The notes under the pieces: generated by a model | Told to the model about the DNA's origin: nothing | The model's database searches: none | The model's input: only the letters and a program-made list of their open reading frames with translations | Part shown: positions 55,342 to 64,000 of the stretch, piece after piece | Numbering within the stretch: position 1 is the stretch's first letter | How the letters are laid out: each line of letters starts with the position of its first letter | DNA from: Tissierella sp. P1 | Lineage (GTDB): Bacteria > Bacillota > Clostridia > Tissierellales > Tissierellaceae | Direction of reading: 5' to 3' | NCBI RefSeq assembly: GCF_002266425.1 | Contig: NZ_NPMN01000007.1 | Span: 62,001-126,000 of the forward strand | Length of the DNA stretch: 64,000 bases | Translations under genes and position numbers: made by a program

Positions 55342-55617
55342 TTGAAAAAGAAAAAGATTCCTCTAAGAAAATGCATTGCTTGTGGTGAAGGCAAACCAAA
55401 GAAAGAATTAATAAGAGTTGTAAGAAATAATGAAAAAGAAGTAAGTATTGATATAACTGGTAAAATGAATGGACGTGGAGCATATATATGCTCCAATCTT
55501 GAGTGTTTAGAACTTGCACAGAAAGGTAAAAAACTATCTAGAACTTTAGAAGTTGAAGTACCAAACGATGTATATGAAAGTTTAAAAGATATAATTCAAT
55601 CAAAATTGGGAAAATAA
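55342..55617 (+). CDS. ylxR: YlxR family RNA-binding protein (DUF448, RnpM)
   Basis: This 91-residue protein has the DUF448 signature RKCIACGEGKPKKELIRVVRN and GRGAYICSNLECLELAQKGKKLSRTL. In B. subtilis the protein binds RNase P RNA and modulates it (RnpM). The start is TTG at 55342 after GAGGTGAT. It lies between nusA and infB; the L7Ae-like ylxQ that often follows is absent. Confidence 0.94.
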   Translation: MKKKKIPLRKCIACGEGKPKKELIRVVRNNEKEVSIDITGKMNGRGAYICSNLECLELAQKGKKLSRTLEVEVPNDVYESLKDIIQSKLGK

Positions 55618-55654
55618 GAAATATCACCTTTTAATATGATAGGGGGTATATAAT

Positions 55655-57802
55655 ATGAAAAAAATTAGAGTATATGAATTGGCTAGGGAATTAGGAATTA
55701 GCAGCAAAGATTTAATTGAAAAAATTGCTAGTTTAGACATAACTGTAAGCAATCATATGAGTGCTTTAGAAGATGAAGATGCAAGGATAATAAAATCATT
55801 ATTATCAGAGGAAGAAGAGGAAAACATAGTTGGTGAAAAGTTTGATGATATTGATGAAAATATAAAAGATAGTAACAAGATTAGCAGTAAAAGAGATGTC
55901 GAAGAAGATGAAAAAATTGTTAAAGAAATAGAAAATAGGGATAATACAAAACAAAGGAATAAGAAACAAAGAAATAAAAATAAAGTGAAGAATAATAGTA
56001 TGGGTAAAGAAAATACTATAATTAGTAAAGAAGGGAATGAGGTTGTTATAGAAATCGAAGATAATATCATTGTAAAAGATTTAGCTGATAAAATAGGTGT
56101 AAGTCCATCACAAATAATTTCTAAATTAATAGGGTTAGGAGTAATGGTAAACCAAAATCAATCAATAGATTCTGATATAGCGATTATAGTTGCTGAAGAA
56201 TTTGGCATTGAGTTAACGATAAAAGAAGCTTCTAAAGAAAGTCAAGGATTAATAGAAGATGAATTTAATTTAGACTATGAAGATAATCCAGAAGATTTAA
56301 AATCTAGAGCTCCTATAGTAACGGTAATGGGACACGTAGACCATGGTAAAACCTCTTTACTAGATGCTATTAAAGAAACTAGTGTTACAAAATCTGAAGC
56401 TGGAGGAATTACTCAGCATATAGGTGCTTATGCTGTGAATATTAATAACAGAAAAATATGTTTCTTAGATACACCAGGTCACGAAGCTTTTACGTCTATG
56501 CGTGCTAGAGGTGCACAAGTGACAGACATTGCCATATTAGTCGTAGCAGCTGATGATGGAGTTATGCCTCAGACCATAGAAGCAATAAATCATGCTAAGG
56601 CTGCTAAGGTTCCAATAATCGTAGCAATTAATAAAATGGATAAACCTACAGCCAATATAGATAGAATCAAACAAGAATTAGTAGAGAATGCTTTAGTTCC
56701 AGAGGATTGGGGTGGGGACACTATAACAGTGCCAGTATCAGCCAAAAATCGTCAAGGAATAGAAGAGTTGCTTGAAATGATATTACTTGTTGCAGAAATG
56801 CAAGAGTTAAAAGCTAATCCAAATAGGAATGCAGTGGGTACAATTGTAGAAGCTCAACTTGATAAAGGAAAGGGACCATTAGCTACTGTATTAGTTCAAA
56901 AAGGAACTTTGGAAGTTGGAGATATGGTTGTTTCTGGTTCTTCCTTTGGTAGAGTGAGAGCAATGCTTGATGATAAAGGCAAGAGAGTTAAAAAAGCTGG
57001 TCCATCAACGCCTGTAGTAATACTCGGATTATCTGAGGTTCCAAATGCAGGAGATTTATTGTATGCAGTAAATGATGAAAAAACTGCTAGATCATTAGGT
57101 GAGAAACATAAGGAAATCGTGCGAGCAGAACAAATGAAATCTGACCAAAAAGTATCTTTAGATGATTTATTTGAAAGAATAAAATTAGGTGAGATAAAAG
57201 ATTTAAATATTATTATAAAAGGCGACGTTAGAGGTTCTATTGAAGCATTAAGGCAGTCCCTTGAAAAACTTAATACTGATGAAGTTAAAACTAATATTAT
57301 CCATGGTGGTGTAGGAGGAATTACTGAATCTGATATTATGCTTGCCTCTGCATCTAATGCTATTGTTGTTGGCTTTAATGTTAGACCTAATTTAAACGCT
57401 ATAGAAGTAGCTAAAAGAGAAAAAGTAGATGTTAGAACATATAGGGTGATTTATGAGGCAATCGAAGATATTCAAGCCGCAATTAAAGGTATGCATGCAC
57501 CAAAAATTGTTGAAGAAGTAATAGGAAGAGCTGAGGTTAGGGCTACATTTAGATTACCTAATGGAAGCACTATAGCTGGTATTTATGTATTAGATGGAAA
57601 AATAGCTAGAAATGGGAAGATAAGACTTCTTAGAAATGATATTGTTATATTTGAAGGTGGGGTATCATCTTTAAAAAGATTTAAAGATGATGCAAGAGAA
57701 GTACTATCAGGATATGAAGCAGGATTAGGATTAGAAAATTATAATGATATAAAAGAAGGAGACTTATTAGAAGCTTACGTTCTAAAAGAAGTCGAGAAAT
57801 AG
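55655..57802 (+). CDS. infB: Translation initiation factor IF-2
   Basis: IF-2 is the GTPase that places initiator tRNA and joins subunits. Two IF2_N modules appear (IRVYELARELGISSKDLIEKI and VKDLADKIGVSPSQIISKLIGLGVMVNQNQSID), linked by a charged segment. The GTPase domain starts with GHVDHGKT (226-233), then DTPGHEA and NKMDKP; the C-terminal domains II-IV follow. The 715-residue length matches Bacillus IF-2. ATG after AGGGGGT. Confidence 0.98.
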   Translation: MKKIRVYELARELGISSKDLIEKIASLDITVSNHMSALEDEDARIIKSLLSEEEEENIVGEKFDDIDENIKDSNKISSKRDVEEDEKIVKEIENRDNTKQRNKKQRNKNKVKNNSMGKENTIISKEGNEVVIEIEDNIIVKDLADKIGVSPSQIISKLIGLGVMVNQNQSIDSDIAIIVAEEFGIELTIKEASKESQGLIEDEFNLDYEDNPEDLKSRAPIVTVMGHVDHGKTSLLDAIKETSVTKSEAGGITQHIGAYAVNINNRKICFLDTPGHEAFTSMRARGAQVTDIAILVVAADDGVMPQTIEAINHAKAAKVPIIVAINKMDKPTANIDRIKQELVENALVPEDWGGDTITVPVSAKNRQGIEELLEMILLVAEMQELKANPNRNAVGTIVEAQLDKGKGPLATVLVQKGTLEVGDMVVSGSSFGRVRAMLDDKGKRVKKAGPSTPVVILGLSEVPNAGDLLYAVNDEKTARSLGEKHKEIVRAEQMKSDQKVSLDDLFERIKLGEIKDLNIIIKGDVRGSIEALRQSLEKLNTDEVKTNIIHGGVGGITESDIMLASASNAIVVGFNVRPNLNAIEVAKREKVDVRTYRVIYEAIEDIQAAIKGMHAPKIVEEVIGRAEVRATFRLPNGSTIAGIYVLDGKIARNGKIRLLRNDIVIFEGGVSSLKRFKDDAREVLSGYEAGLGLENYNDIKEGDLLEAYVLKEVEK

Positions 57803-57812
57803 AGGTGAAAAA

Positions 57813-58193
57813 ATGAACAATAAAAGACTCAATCGAATTTCCGAAGAAGTAAAAAGGGTGGTTTCAGAACTGATTTATAATGGACTTAAAGATCCAAGAG
57901 TTAATTCCATGACAACTATAACAAAGGTGGAAGTAACTAGAGATTTAAGATACGCAAAGATTTATGTCTCAGTATTTGGAAATAAAGAAGAAAAGGAAAA
58001 CACTCTATTGGGACTAGAAAGTGCAAAAGGATTTATTAGAAAAGAAATAAGTAGTAGAATAGATTTAAGATATGCTCCTGAGCCAATCTTTGTTTTAGAT
58101 GAGTCTATAGAGCAAGGTATTTATATGTCTAAATTAATTGAAGAAGTAAATAAGGACTCTAATGTATATGAGGAAGAGAAATATGATGAATAA
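57813..58193 (+). CDS. rbfA: 30S ribosome-binding factor RbfA
   Basis: RbfA helps process and fold the 16S rRNA end, notably in the cold. The 126-residue product has the KH-like core RISEEVKRVVSELIYNGLKDPRV, MTTITKVEVTRDLRYAKIYVSVFG, LGLESAKGFIRKEISSRIDLRYAPEPIFVLDES. It starts at ATG 57813 behind AGAGGTG. Its end overlaps nrnA. The small ylxP gene seen before rbfA in Bacillus is absent. Confidence 0.96.
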   Translation: MNNKRLNRISEEVKRVVSELIYNGLKDPRVNSMTTITKVEVTRDLRYAKIYVSVFGNKEEKENTLLGLESAKGFIRKEISSRIDLRYAPEPIFVLDESIEQGIYMSKLIEEVNKDSNVYEEEKYDE

Positions 58194-59154
58194 TATTGAA
58201 AATTTATTTGATTTAGCAATCAAACAAATTCAAGAAAGTGAAAATATTTATATTGTTTCACATGTTCAGCCAGATGGTGATAATATAGGCTCAATACTTG
58301 CCTTATGGATGGCCCTCAAAAATATAAAAGAAAGAGTTTTTATACTTAAAACTGATGAGATTCCCTCTGATTTTTTATTTCTTCCAAATATAAATATAAT
58401 TAATGAATATAACCATGATGATAATATAGATCTTTTGATTACTCTAGATACTAGTGATGAAAGTAGATTAGGAAAAAATAAAGATTTATTGAATCAAGCT
58501 AAAACAATTATTAATATTGATCATCATATTAGCAATATTAATTTTGGACATATAAATATTGTAGATAGCAATGCAGCTGCAACTGGTGAATTAGTATATA
58601 AACTAATAAATAGACTAAAAATTCCTATTAATAAAGATATAGCTTCTTGTATTTATACTGCAATAAGCTCAGATACTGGTAGTTTTATGTATGATAATAC
58701 TAGTGCAGAAACCCATGAAATTGCTGCAGAATTAATAAGAACAGGAATTGACAAAGGTAATATAAATATAAATTTATACCAAAGCAGAAGTATAGAGAGA
58801 ACTATGTTGTTTATAAAAGCCCTTGAAACCTTAAAGCTATATTTTGAAAATAAGGTTGCTATAGTAAAGATAACTCGTAGTATGGTTGAAGAAGTCAATG
58901 CTAAAATGGAAGATACAGAAGGCATAGTTTCATTTATTAGGGAAATTACTTCTGTAGAAGTTGCAACTATACTCAAAGAGTTTAATGAAGAAGAAATAAA
59001 AGTTAGTATGAGAAGTAAAAGATATGTAGATGTATCTTCCCTTTGTGCTAATTTAGGTGGTGGAGGACATATAAGAGCAGCAGGATGTACTATTAATTCT
59101 CCTATAGATATTGCCGAAGAATTGATTTTAAATGAACTAGAGAAAGTATTTTAG
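58183..59154 (+). CDS. nrnA: DHH-DHHA1 phosphoesterase NrnA (nanoRNase/pAp phosphatase)
   Basis: NrnA-type enzymes degrade very short RNAs and dephosphorylate pAp. The DHH domain has IVSHVQPDGDNIGS, LLITLDTSDESRLG and NIDHHISNINFG; the DHHA1 domain ends with VSMRSKRYVDVSSLCANLGGGGHIRAAGC. The start is taken at ATG 58183 (or 58186), since GAGGAAGAG lies just upstream; ATG 58162 lies before that site. It overlaps rbfA by about 11 bases. About 323 residues. Confidence 0.95.
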   Translation: MMNNIENLFDLAIKQIQESENIYIVSHVQPDGDNIGSILALWMALKNIKERVFILKTDEIPSDFLFLPNINIINEYNHDDNIDLLITLDTSDESRLGKNKDLLNQAKTIINIDHHISNINFGHINIVDSNAAATGELVYKLINRLKIPINKDIASCIYTAISSDTGSFMYDNTSAETHEIAAELIRTGIDKGNININLYQSRSIERTMLFIKALETLKLYFENKVAIVKITRSMVEEVNAKMEDTEGIVSFIREITSVEVATILKEFNEEEIKVSMRSKRYVDVSSLCANLGGGGHIRAAGCTINSPIDIAEELILNELEKVF

Positions 59155-59162
59155 GTGATTAT

Positions 59163-60053
59163 ATGAATGGTATAATAAACTTTTTTAAGCCAAAGGGAAT
59201 GACTTCACATGATGCCGTAAGTCTTTTAAGAAAAACATTAAAAACAAAAAAAATTGGACACACTGGAACTTTAGATCCAAATGCATCGGGAGTATTACCA
59301 CTATGTATAGGAAAGGGAACTAGAATCGCAGAATATCTTCTTGATAGTGACAAGGAATATATTGGAGAATTAACACTAGGATCTAGGACAGATACTCAAG
59401 ATATAGATGGTAAGATAATATCTTCTTCAAATAAAATCGTTAGTGAAGAAGATATTATCAAGGCCATGTCAAGATATATAGGTGATGTATCTCAACTGCC
59501 ACCTATGTATTCTGCTTTGAAGCATAAAGGTAAGAAACTTTATGAATTGGCACGTGAAGGTAAGACTATTGAACGTACTCCCAGGAATATTAGAATATAT
59601 GAACAAAAAGTATTGAATATAGAAGATTGTAGAAAAATTATTTTTTATACAAAATGTTCTAGAGGTACTTATATAAGAACATTATGTGATGATATTGGTA
59701 TGGATTTGGGTACATATGGTTATATGTCATATTTACTGAGAGTAGGTGCAGGAAGTTTTAAAATTGAAAGTGCTTATAGTATTGAGCATATTAGAAAATT
59801 GAATTTAGAAGAAGTTTCAAAAATCATAGTTCCTATGGATAAAGCTTTAGACCATTTAGAGGCATTTATTGTTCCAGAGGAATTATATTCTAAATTAATC
59901 AATGGTGTTGTGTTACAATTTAATCTTATGGATGAAATTAAGGTTAATAAATTGCTTAGAGTTTATTGTAAAAATATATTTATTGGAATAGGAAAGATTA
60001 GCAGAATTGACTCTCAATTTTACTTGAAAATGGACAAAGTTTTAATAATATAA
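59163..60053 (+). CDS. truB: tRNA pseudouridine(55) synthase TruB
   Basis: TruB makes pseudouridine 55 in the T loop of tRNAs. MNGIINFFKPKGMTSHDAV and the catalytic D38 in KIGHTGTLDPNASGVLPLCIGKGTRIAEYL are signature motifs, followed by LTLGSRTDTQDIDG, QLPPMYSALKHKGKKLYELAREG and SRGTYIRTLCDDIG. The 296-residue length is normal, with a short C-terminal domain. AGGTGATT precedes the ATG. Confidence 0.97.
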   Translation: MNGIINFFKPKGMTSHDAVSLLRKTLKTKKIGHTGTLDPNASGVLPLCIGKGTRIAEYLLDSDKEYIGELTLGSRTDTQDIDGKIISSSNKIVSEEDIIKAMSRYIGDVSQLPPMYSALKHKGKKLYELAREGKTIERTPRNIRIYEQKVLNIEDCRKIIFYTKCSRGTYIRTLCDDIGMDLGTYGYMSYLLRVGAGSFKIESAYSIEHIRKLNLEEVSKIIVPMDKALDHLEAFIVPEELYSKLINGVVLQFNLMDEIKVNKLLRVYCKNIFIGIGKISRIDSQFYLKMDKVLII

Positions 60054-60063
60054 GGTGGTATAC

Positions 60064-60978
60064 ATGGAAATTATCGATCTATTAAACTATAATGAAACAA
60101 GATTTAATACAGCTATTGCTTTAGGAAATTTCGATGGCATTCACATAGGTCATCAGCAATTAATAAAAACTATGATATCTAAATCTAAGGAGTTAGGTAT
60201 AAAGTCATCACTTCTATTATTTAAAAGTCATACCAAAACTATAGTAGATAATAATAGGCCAAATATGATAACCAATAATAAACAAAAATTTAAAATTGCT
60301 GAAGAATTAGGAATAGATATTATCTATCTATTAGATTTCGATGATAAGATAATGAAATTATCTGGACAAGATTTCGTTAAAGATATCATTATAAATAAAA
60401 TGAATGGAAAATTACTTGTAGTTGGATTTGATTATAGATTTGGATATAAAGCTTCGGGAGATTCTAATTACTTAATGGAGCTTGGTAAAAAATATGGTAT
60501 AGACGTAATTGTATTAGACCCTGTTTATGAAAATAATGAGATTATCAGTAGTTCTAGCATAAGAGAGTTAATAGCTAATGGAAATATTATGGATGTTTTA
60601 AATATATTAGGTAGACCATATTCCATTATAGGAAAAGTTATCCCAGGAAAAAACAGAGGAAATAAATTAGGATTTCCAACAGCTAATATAGAACCTATTG
60701 ATAACTATGTAATACCTAAAAATGGAGTATATATGACTAATACCATAATAGATAACAATAGATATATATCTGCTACAAATATTGGTTATAATCCTACCTT
60801 TAATGAAGATATATTGAAGATAGAGACTTATATATTAAATTTTAAAGGAGATATATATGGTAAAACTTTAGAAATTGAGTTTTTAGAATTTTTAAGAGAT
60901 GATATTAAATTTCAAACAAAAGAAGATTTGATAAAACAAATGAAAATAGATATAGAGATGATTAAATTAAGACATTAA
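60064..60978 (+). CDS. ribF: Bifunctional riboflavin kinase/FAD synthetase RibF
   Basis: RibF turns riboflavin into FMN and FAD. The N-terminal adenylyltransferase has ALGNFDGIHIGHQQLI and VGFDYRFGYKASGD, and SSSIRELIANG. The C-terminal kinase domain begins about 185 with IGKVIPGKNRGNKLGFPTANI, then NGVYMTNTII and ETYILNFKGDIYGKTLEIEFLEFLRDD. The start is ATG 60064 with AAGGTGG upstream; the GTG at 60055 is inside that site. About 304 residues. Confidence 0.97.
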   Translation: MEIIDLLNYNETRFNTAIALGNFDGIHIGHQQLIKTMISKSKELGIKSSLLLFKSHTKTIVDNNRPNMITNNKQKFKIAEELGIDIIYLLDFDDKIMKLSGQDFVKDIIINKMNGKLLVVGFDYRFGYKASGDSNYLMELGKKYGIDVIVLDPVYENNEIISSSSIRELIANGNIMDVLNILGRPYSIIGKVIPGKNRGNKLGFPTANIEPIDNYVIPKNGVYMTNTIIDNNRYISATNIGYNPTFNEDILKIETYILNFKGDIYGKTLEIEFLEFLRDDIKFQTKEDLIKQMKIDIEMIKLRH

Positions 60979-60980
60979 TA

Positions 60981-61009
60981 TTTACATTTATTATTTATTA
61001 TGATACTAT
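60981..61009 (+). promoter_or_regulatory. Candidate promoter of rpsO
   Basis: TTTACA (60981-60986) and TACTAT (61004-61009) are 17 bases apart, in the ribF-rpsO gap. The start near 61016 would give an 85-base leader holding the S15 stem below. Confidence 0.45.
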
Positions 61010-61024
61010 TATATTGTTACATTA

Positions 61025-61071
61025 CCTATGGCTATGTTTAACGTATCCTCGGCGTCTTACACAGCTATGGG
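61025..61071 (+). promoter_or_regulatory. S15 (rpsO) mRNA leader stem-loop
   Basis: CCTATGGCT (61025-61033) pairs with AGCTATGGG (61063-61071), nine pairs with two G-T wobbles, closing a G/C-rich loop with CCTCGGCG. It ends 20 bases before the rpsO ribosome site. S15 is known to bind structured leaders of its own mRNA in both Gram-negative and Gram-positive bacteria. Assigned by position and structure, not by a covariance model. Confidence 0.6.
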
Positions 61072-61102
61072 AGTATATCAAAATTTTGGAGGTGTATTAT
61101 TT

Positions 61103-61369
61103 ATGTTAACAAAAGAAGTAAAAGAACAAATTATTAATGATTACAAATTGCACGAAGGTGATACAGGTTCACCAGAAGTACAAATTGCAATTTTAACACA
61201 CAGAATCAATTCTGTAAACGAGCATTTAAAAGCTCATAAAAAAGATCACCATTCAAGAAGAGGATTACTTAAAATGGTAGGTCAAAGAAGAGGCCTTTTA
61301 AAATATCTACAAAATAATGATATTGAAAGATATCGTTCTTTAATTGAAAAATTAGGCATCAGAGGTTAA
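61103..61369 (+). CDS. rpsO: 30S ribosomal protein S15
   Basis: S15 organises the 16S central domain. The 88 residues match throughout: [68 protein letters not shown]. The start is ATG 61103 behind GGAGGTG (61089-61095). The in-frame ATG at 61028 would add 25 residues encoded by the leader stem and is rejected. Confidence 0.98.
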   Translation: MLTKEVKEQIINDYKLHEGDTGSPEVQIAILTHRINSVNEHLKAHKKDHHSRRGLLKMVGQRRGLLKYLQNNDIERYRSLIEKLGIRG

Positions 61370-61371
61370 TA

Positions 61372-61400
61372 AGAGCGGGGGTATCCCGCTCTATTGATTT
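61372..61400 (+). terminator. Terminator after rpsO
   Basis: AGAGCGGG (61372-61379) pairs with CCCGCTCT (61385-61392) around GGTAT, followed by ATTGATTTAT. The stem is strong and GC-rich for this genome; the T tract is imperfect, so some read-through into pnp is possible. Confidence 0.7.
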
Positions 61401-61436
61401 ATAACGAAGAGGAAATTTTTTAATATTATATATTAC

Positions 61437-61560
61437 TTGACCTAAATGGGTCTTAAACAGATTGCCGAAATCTTTGATTTCATGCAAGTTGTTTATGCAG
61501 TGGCCAAGAAAAGCTACATTTTATATTTTGTTAGAAGCTTTTCTTATTTTAGATATTTTT
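61437..61560 (+). promoter_or_regulatory. Structured rpsO-pnp intergenic segment
   Basis: Hairpins seen in order: GACC/GGTC around 61439-61452, GAAATC/GATTTC around a TTT loop near 61467-61482, and AAGAAAAGCT (61506-61515) with AGCTTTTCTT (61536-61545) followed by a T-rich run. The last looks like a terminator. A -10-like TATAAT (61573-61578) lies downstream, just before pnp. The stretch could be the pnp leader (PNPase is often autoregulated through leader stems) or a small RNA; the sequence does not decide. Confidence 0.45.
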
Positions 61561-61607
61561 ATTAAATAAGGATATAATAAATATATTAAAGATTAAGGAG
61601 GTATTGC

Positions 61608-63704
61608 ATGGAAAGAAAATTCCAGTATAAATTAGCTGGTAGAGACCTTACTGTAACCATAGGCAAAGTGGCAGAACAGGCTAGTGGTGCTTGCATGGTA
61701 CAATATGGAGATACAGTTGTTCTAGCGACTACTACAGCTTCTAAGGAACCAAGAGAAGGGATAGACTTTTTTCCCCTTAGTGTTGATTACGAAGAAAAAC
61801 TATATTCAGTAGGAAAAATACCTGGAGGGTTTATTAAGAGAGAAGGTAGACCAAGTGAAAAAGCAATTTTAACTTCAAGGCTTATAGATAGACCCCTTAG
61901 ACCATTATTTCCGGATGGATATAGAAATGATGTACAAGTTATAGCTACGGTCTTATCTGTTGATCAGGACCATTCGCCAGAAATAGTTGCAATGATAGGC
62001 TCTTCTATAGCTTTATCTATATCAGATATTCCTTTTAATGGTCCTACAGGATCAGCTCTTATAGGACTAATAGATGGAAAATTTATTATTAACCCAACTA
62101 GCGAAGAAAGAGACAAATCTGAAATTCATCTTGTAGTAGCAGGAACAAAAGATGCTATAATGATGGTAGAAGCAGGTGCAAATGAAGTTACAGAGAAAGT
62201 TATGCTAGAAGGTATTTTAACGGCACATAAAGAGATTATAGAGCTATGTAATTTTATCGAGAATATTGCAAAAGAAGTAGGAAAACCTAAAAAAGAGTAT
62301 AATTTATTTAGACCAAATGAAGAAATTAAAGAAAAAATCATTGACTTTGGTAGAGAAAAATTAATTGATGCTATAAGTACTTTTGAAAAACAAGAAAGAT
62401 TAGATAATATTGATAAAGTAAATAAAGAAATTAAAGATGTATTTTTAGAAGAATACCCAGAATCAGAGCAGGATATAAATGAAATAATAGAAGATATGCT
62501 AAAAGAGGAAGTTAGAAGGCTAATTCTTGAAGAAGGATTGAGACCTGATAATAGAAAAGTAGATGAGATACGTCCTATTACTACTGATGTAGGCTTACTT
62601 CCAAGGACTCATGGATCTGGATTGTTCACAAGAGGTCAGACTCAAGTTCTAACAATTGCTACTTTAGGTGCTATTAGTGATGCCCAAGTTATTGATGGAT
62701 TAGGAGAGGAAGAATCTAAAAGATATATGCATCATTATAATTTCCCACCATATTCAGTTGGTGATGCTAGACCTCTAAGAGGCCCAGGAAGAAGAGAAAT
62801 AGGGCATGGTGCATTAGCTGAAAGGGCGCTTGAACCAGTTATACCATCAGAAGATGTTTTCCCTTATACTATTAGACTTGTATCTGAAGTTCTTAGCTCA
62901 AATGGATCTTCATCACAAGCTAGTGTTTGTGGGAGTACTCTAGCTTTATTAGATGCGGGTGTACCTATAAAATCTCCTGTAGCTGGAATAGCCATGGGAT
63001 TGATAAAAGAAGATAGTAAAGTAGCTATTCTTTCTGATATACAAGGTATGGAAGATCATTTAGGAGATATGGACTTTAAAGTAGCTGGGACTAAAGATGG
63101 AATTACAGCTATACAAATGGATATAAAAATAGCTGGAATAGATAAACCAATTTTAGAGGAAGCTCTAGAAAAAGCTAGAAAGGGAAGACTTTATATTCTA
63201 GATAAAATGGCTGAAACTATTTCAATTCCAAGAGAAAATTTATCACCTTATGCACCAAAAATGTATACAATGCAAGTAAATCCAGATAAAATAAGAGATA
63301 TAATCGGGCCTGGCGGTAAAATGATTAATAAGATAATCGATGAAACAGGTGTAAAAATTGATATTGACGATGATGGTAAGGTATTCATTGCTTCAGTAAC
63401 TCAAGAAGATGGAGAAAAAGCAATGGATATGATAAATAAAATAGTTAAAGAAGTTGAAGTAGGAGATATTTATTTAGGTAAGGTAACACGCATAACTAGT
63501 TTTGGTGCTTTTGTAGATGTTTTAAATGGTAAGGAAGGTTTACTTCATATATCTAATATAGCTAGAGAAAGAGTAAATAAAGTAGAGGATGTATTAGCTA
63601 TAGGAGATGAAATATTAGTTAAAGTCATGGAAATAGACAATCAAGGTAGAGTAAATCTATCTAGAAAAGTACTGTTACCTGAAGAAACTAAAACTGAAGA
63701 GTAA
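61608..63704 (+). CDS. pnp: Polyribonucleotide nucleotidyltransferase (PNPase)
   Basis: PNPase degrades RNA from the 3' end by phosphorolysis as a trimer. Two RNase PH domains (residues about 1-220 and 310-540; [24 protein letters not shown], then [22 protein letters not shown] and [29 protein letters not shown]), a linker helical domain, a KH domain ([22 protein letters not shown]) and an S1 domain ([28 protein letters not shown]) are in order. The 698-residue length is normal. ATG after AAGGAGG. Confidence 0.98.
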   Translation: MERKFQYKLAGRDLTVTIGKVAEQASGACMVQYGDTVVLATTTASKEPREGIDFFPLSVDYEEKLYSVGKIPGGFIKREGRPSEKAILTSRLIDRPLRPLFPDGYRNDVQVIATVLSVDQDHSPEIVAMIGSSIALSISDIPFNGPTGSALIGLIDGKFIINPTSEERDKSEIHLVVAGTKDAIMMVEAGANEVTEKVMLEGILTAHKEIIELCNFIENIAKEVGKPKKEYNLFRPNEEIKEKIIDFGREKLIDAISTFEKQERLDNIDKVNKEIKDVFLEEYPESEQDINEIIEDMLKEEVRRLILEEGLRPDNRKVDEIRPITTDVGLLPRTHGSGLFTRGQTQVLTIATLGAISDAQVIDGLGEEESKRYMHHYNFPPYSVGDARPLRGPGRREIGHGALAERALEPVIPSEDVFPYTIRLVSEVLSSNGSSSQASVCGSTLALLDAGVPIKSPVAGIAMGLIKEDSKVAILSDIQGMEDHLGDMDFKVAGTKDGITAIQMDIKIAGIDKPILEEALEKARKGRLYILDKMAETISIPRENLSPYAPKMYTMQVNPDKIRDIIGPGGKMINKIIDETGVKIDIDDDGKVFIASVTQEDGEKAMDMINKIVKEVEVGDIYLGKVTRITSFGAFVDVLNGKEGLLHISNIARERVNKVEDVLAIGDEILVKVMEIDNQGRVNLSRKVLLPEETKTEE

Positions 63705-63714
63705 TATACTAATG

Positions 63715-63748
63715 CATGAACCAAAATAAGGTTCATGTTTTTGTTTTT
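63715..63748 (+). terminator. Rho-independent terminator after pnp
   Basis: CATGAACC (63715-63722) pairs with GGTTCATG (63730-63737) around AAAATAA, followed by TTTTTGTTTTT. A clear intrinsic terminator. Confidence 0.88.
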
Positions 63749-63807
63749 AGGATATTTTCTCAATCCCTTGAATATATATAGATATAAAAGATATTGGAGG
63801 GATATAT

Positions 63808-64000
63808 ATGAGATTAGTTGTCATAAATAAAAAGACTTTATTAACTATTTTAATTGTGTTAATATTAGCTATAATAGTCTTAGGTATTTCAGTAGTTTAT
63901 AACAAATCAGAAGAAACTTTTAATTCTGACGTATATTATCAGGGAAATATTGATGACAAGATAATAGCATTTGCTTGTAATGTTGATTGGGGAAATGAGC
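63808..64000 (+). CDS. Polysaccharide deacetylase family protein (3' end outside window)
   Basis: Only the first 64 codons are present. An N-terminal membrane helix (about 10-31, LLTILIVLILAIIVLGISVVY) is followed by KIIAFACNVDWGNE, the start of the NodB-type deacetylase domain as it appears in Clostridia (PdaB/YlxY-like). B. subtilis ylxY occupies the same place after pnp. ATG at 63808 after TTGGAGGG. A role in peptidoglycan or other wall-polymer deacetylation is inferred from family. Confidence 0.8.
   Translation, partial: MRLVVINKKTLLTILIVLILAIIVLGISVVYNKSEETFNSDVYYQGNIDDKIIAFACNVDWGNE

Noticed and set aside
55753-56070. Reverse-strand Ser/Phe/Leu-rich open frames opposite infB, polC, fliK and others
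   Set aside because: They mirror Lys/Glu/Asp-rich coding on the + strand, have no family features and no plausible starts.
61028-61102. N-terminal 25-residue extension of S15
   Set aside because: S15 is 88-89 residues, the good Shine-Dalgarno precedes 61103, and the extension is encoded by the leader stem.
1-64000. CRISPR array, insertion sequence, prophage or defence system
   Set aside because: No spaced direct repeats, terminal inverted repeats, transposase or phage motifs, or foreign composition were seen anywhere in the window.

Overview
The window is a 64 kb stretch of a very AT-rich, low-GC Gram-positive chromosome. Gram-positive PolC, CodY, FliY, CheC/CheD, RbgA and the gene order rimM-trmD-rplS-rbgA-rnhB ... 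flagellar block ... sigD-rpsB-tsf-pyrH-frr point to the Firmicutes. The shortened neighbourhoods, the DHH phosphoesterase between rbfA and truB, and the PilZ and DUF342 genes in the flagellar block point to the class Clostridia (perhaps Tissierellales-like; genus and species not resolvable by eye). Every supported gene lies on the + strand. I saw no tRNA, rRNA, CRISPR array, insertion sequence or phage gene.

Layout. (1) 1-9995: rimM (partial), trmD, rplS with its leader, rbgA, rnhB, a FliK-like/FlhB-tail-like pair (ylqG, ylqH), yraN, comM, dprA, topA. (2) 9996-10922: codY, with a CodY-box-like site over its own promoter. (3) 11117-42698: one nearly unbroken flagellar and chemotaxis operon: flgB-flgC-fliE-fliF-fliG-fliH-fliI-fliJ-ylxF-fliK-flgD-(flagellar operon protein)-flgE-flbD-motA-motB-fliL-fliM-fliY-cheY-fliO-fliP-fliQ-fliR-flhB-flhA-flhF-flhG-(PilZ)-cheB-cheA-cheW-cheC-cheD-sigD-(DUF342)-(small basic protein)-(SwrB-like). 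It encodes basal body, rod start, export apparatus, hook, stator, switch, adaptation system and the late-gene sigma factor. Flagellin, hook-associated proteins, CheR, FlgM, CsrA and FliW are not in the window. (4) 42699-53670: rpsB-tsf-pyrH-frr-uppS-cdsA-rseP-ispG-polC (translation, UMP kinase, isoprenoid and lipid precursors, replication). (5) 53671-64000: rimP-nusA-ylxR-infB-rbfA-nrnA-truB-ribF, then rpsO and pnp with their own leaders, then the start of a membrane-anchored polysaccharide deacetylase.

Seven genes (ylqG, comM, topA, fliI, ylxF, flhF, rimP) have broken reading frames. Each is fully restored by single-base changes, mostly in short homopolymers; flhF needs two compensating ones. 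Restored lengths match the families where these are known, and topA is normally essential, so I read these as sequence or assembly indels rather than gene decay. They are typed 'pseudogene' only because the frame is broken as given.

Regulatory structure worth attention: two adjacent hairpins upstream of flgE that both present GGA in the loop (a CsrA-like arrangement); the CodY-box-like site before codY; structured leaders before rplS, rpsB and rpsO, the first two sharing a motif; a 14-bp hairpin between flgE and flbD; and a 15-bp tandem repeat before flgB. I found no clearly new multi-gene system.
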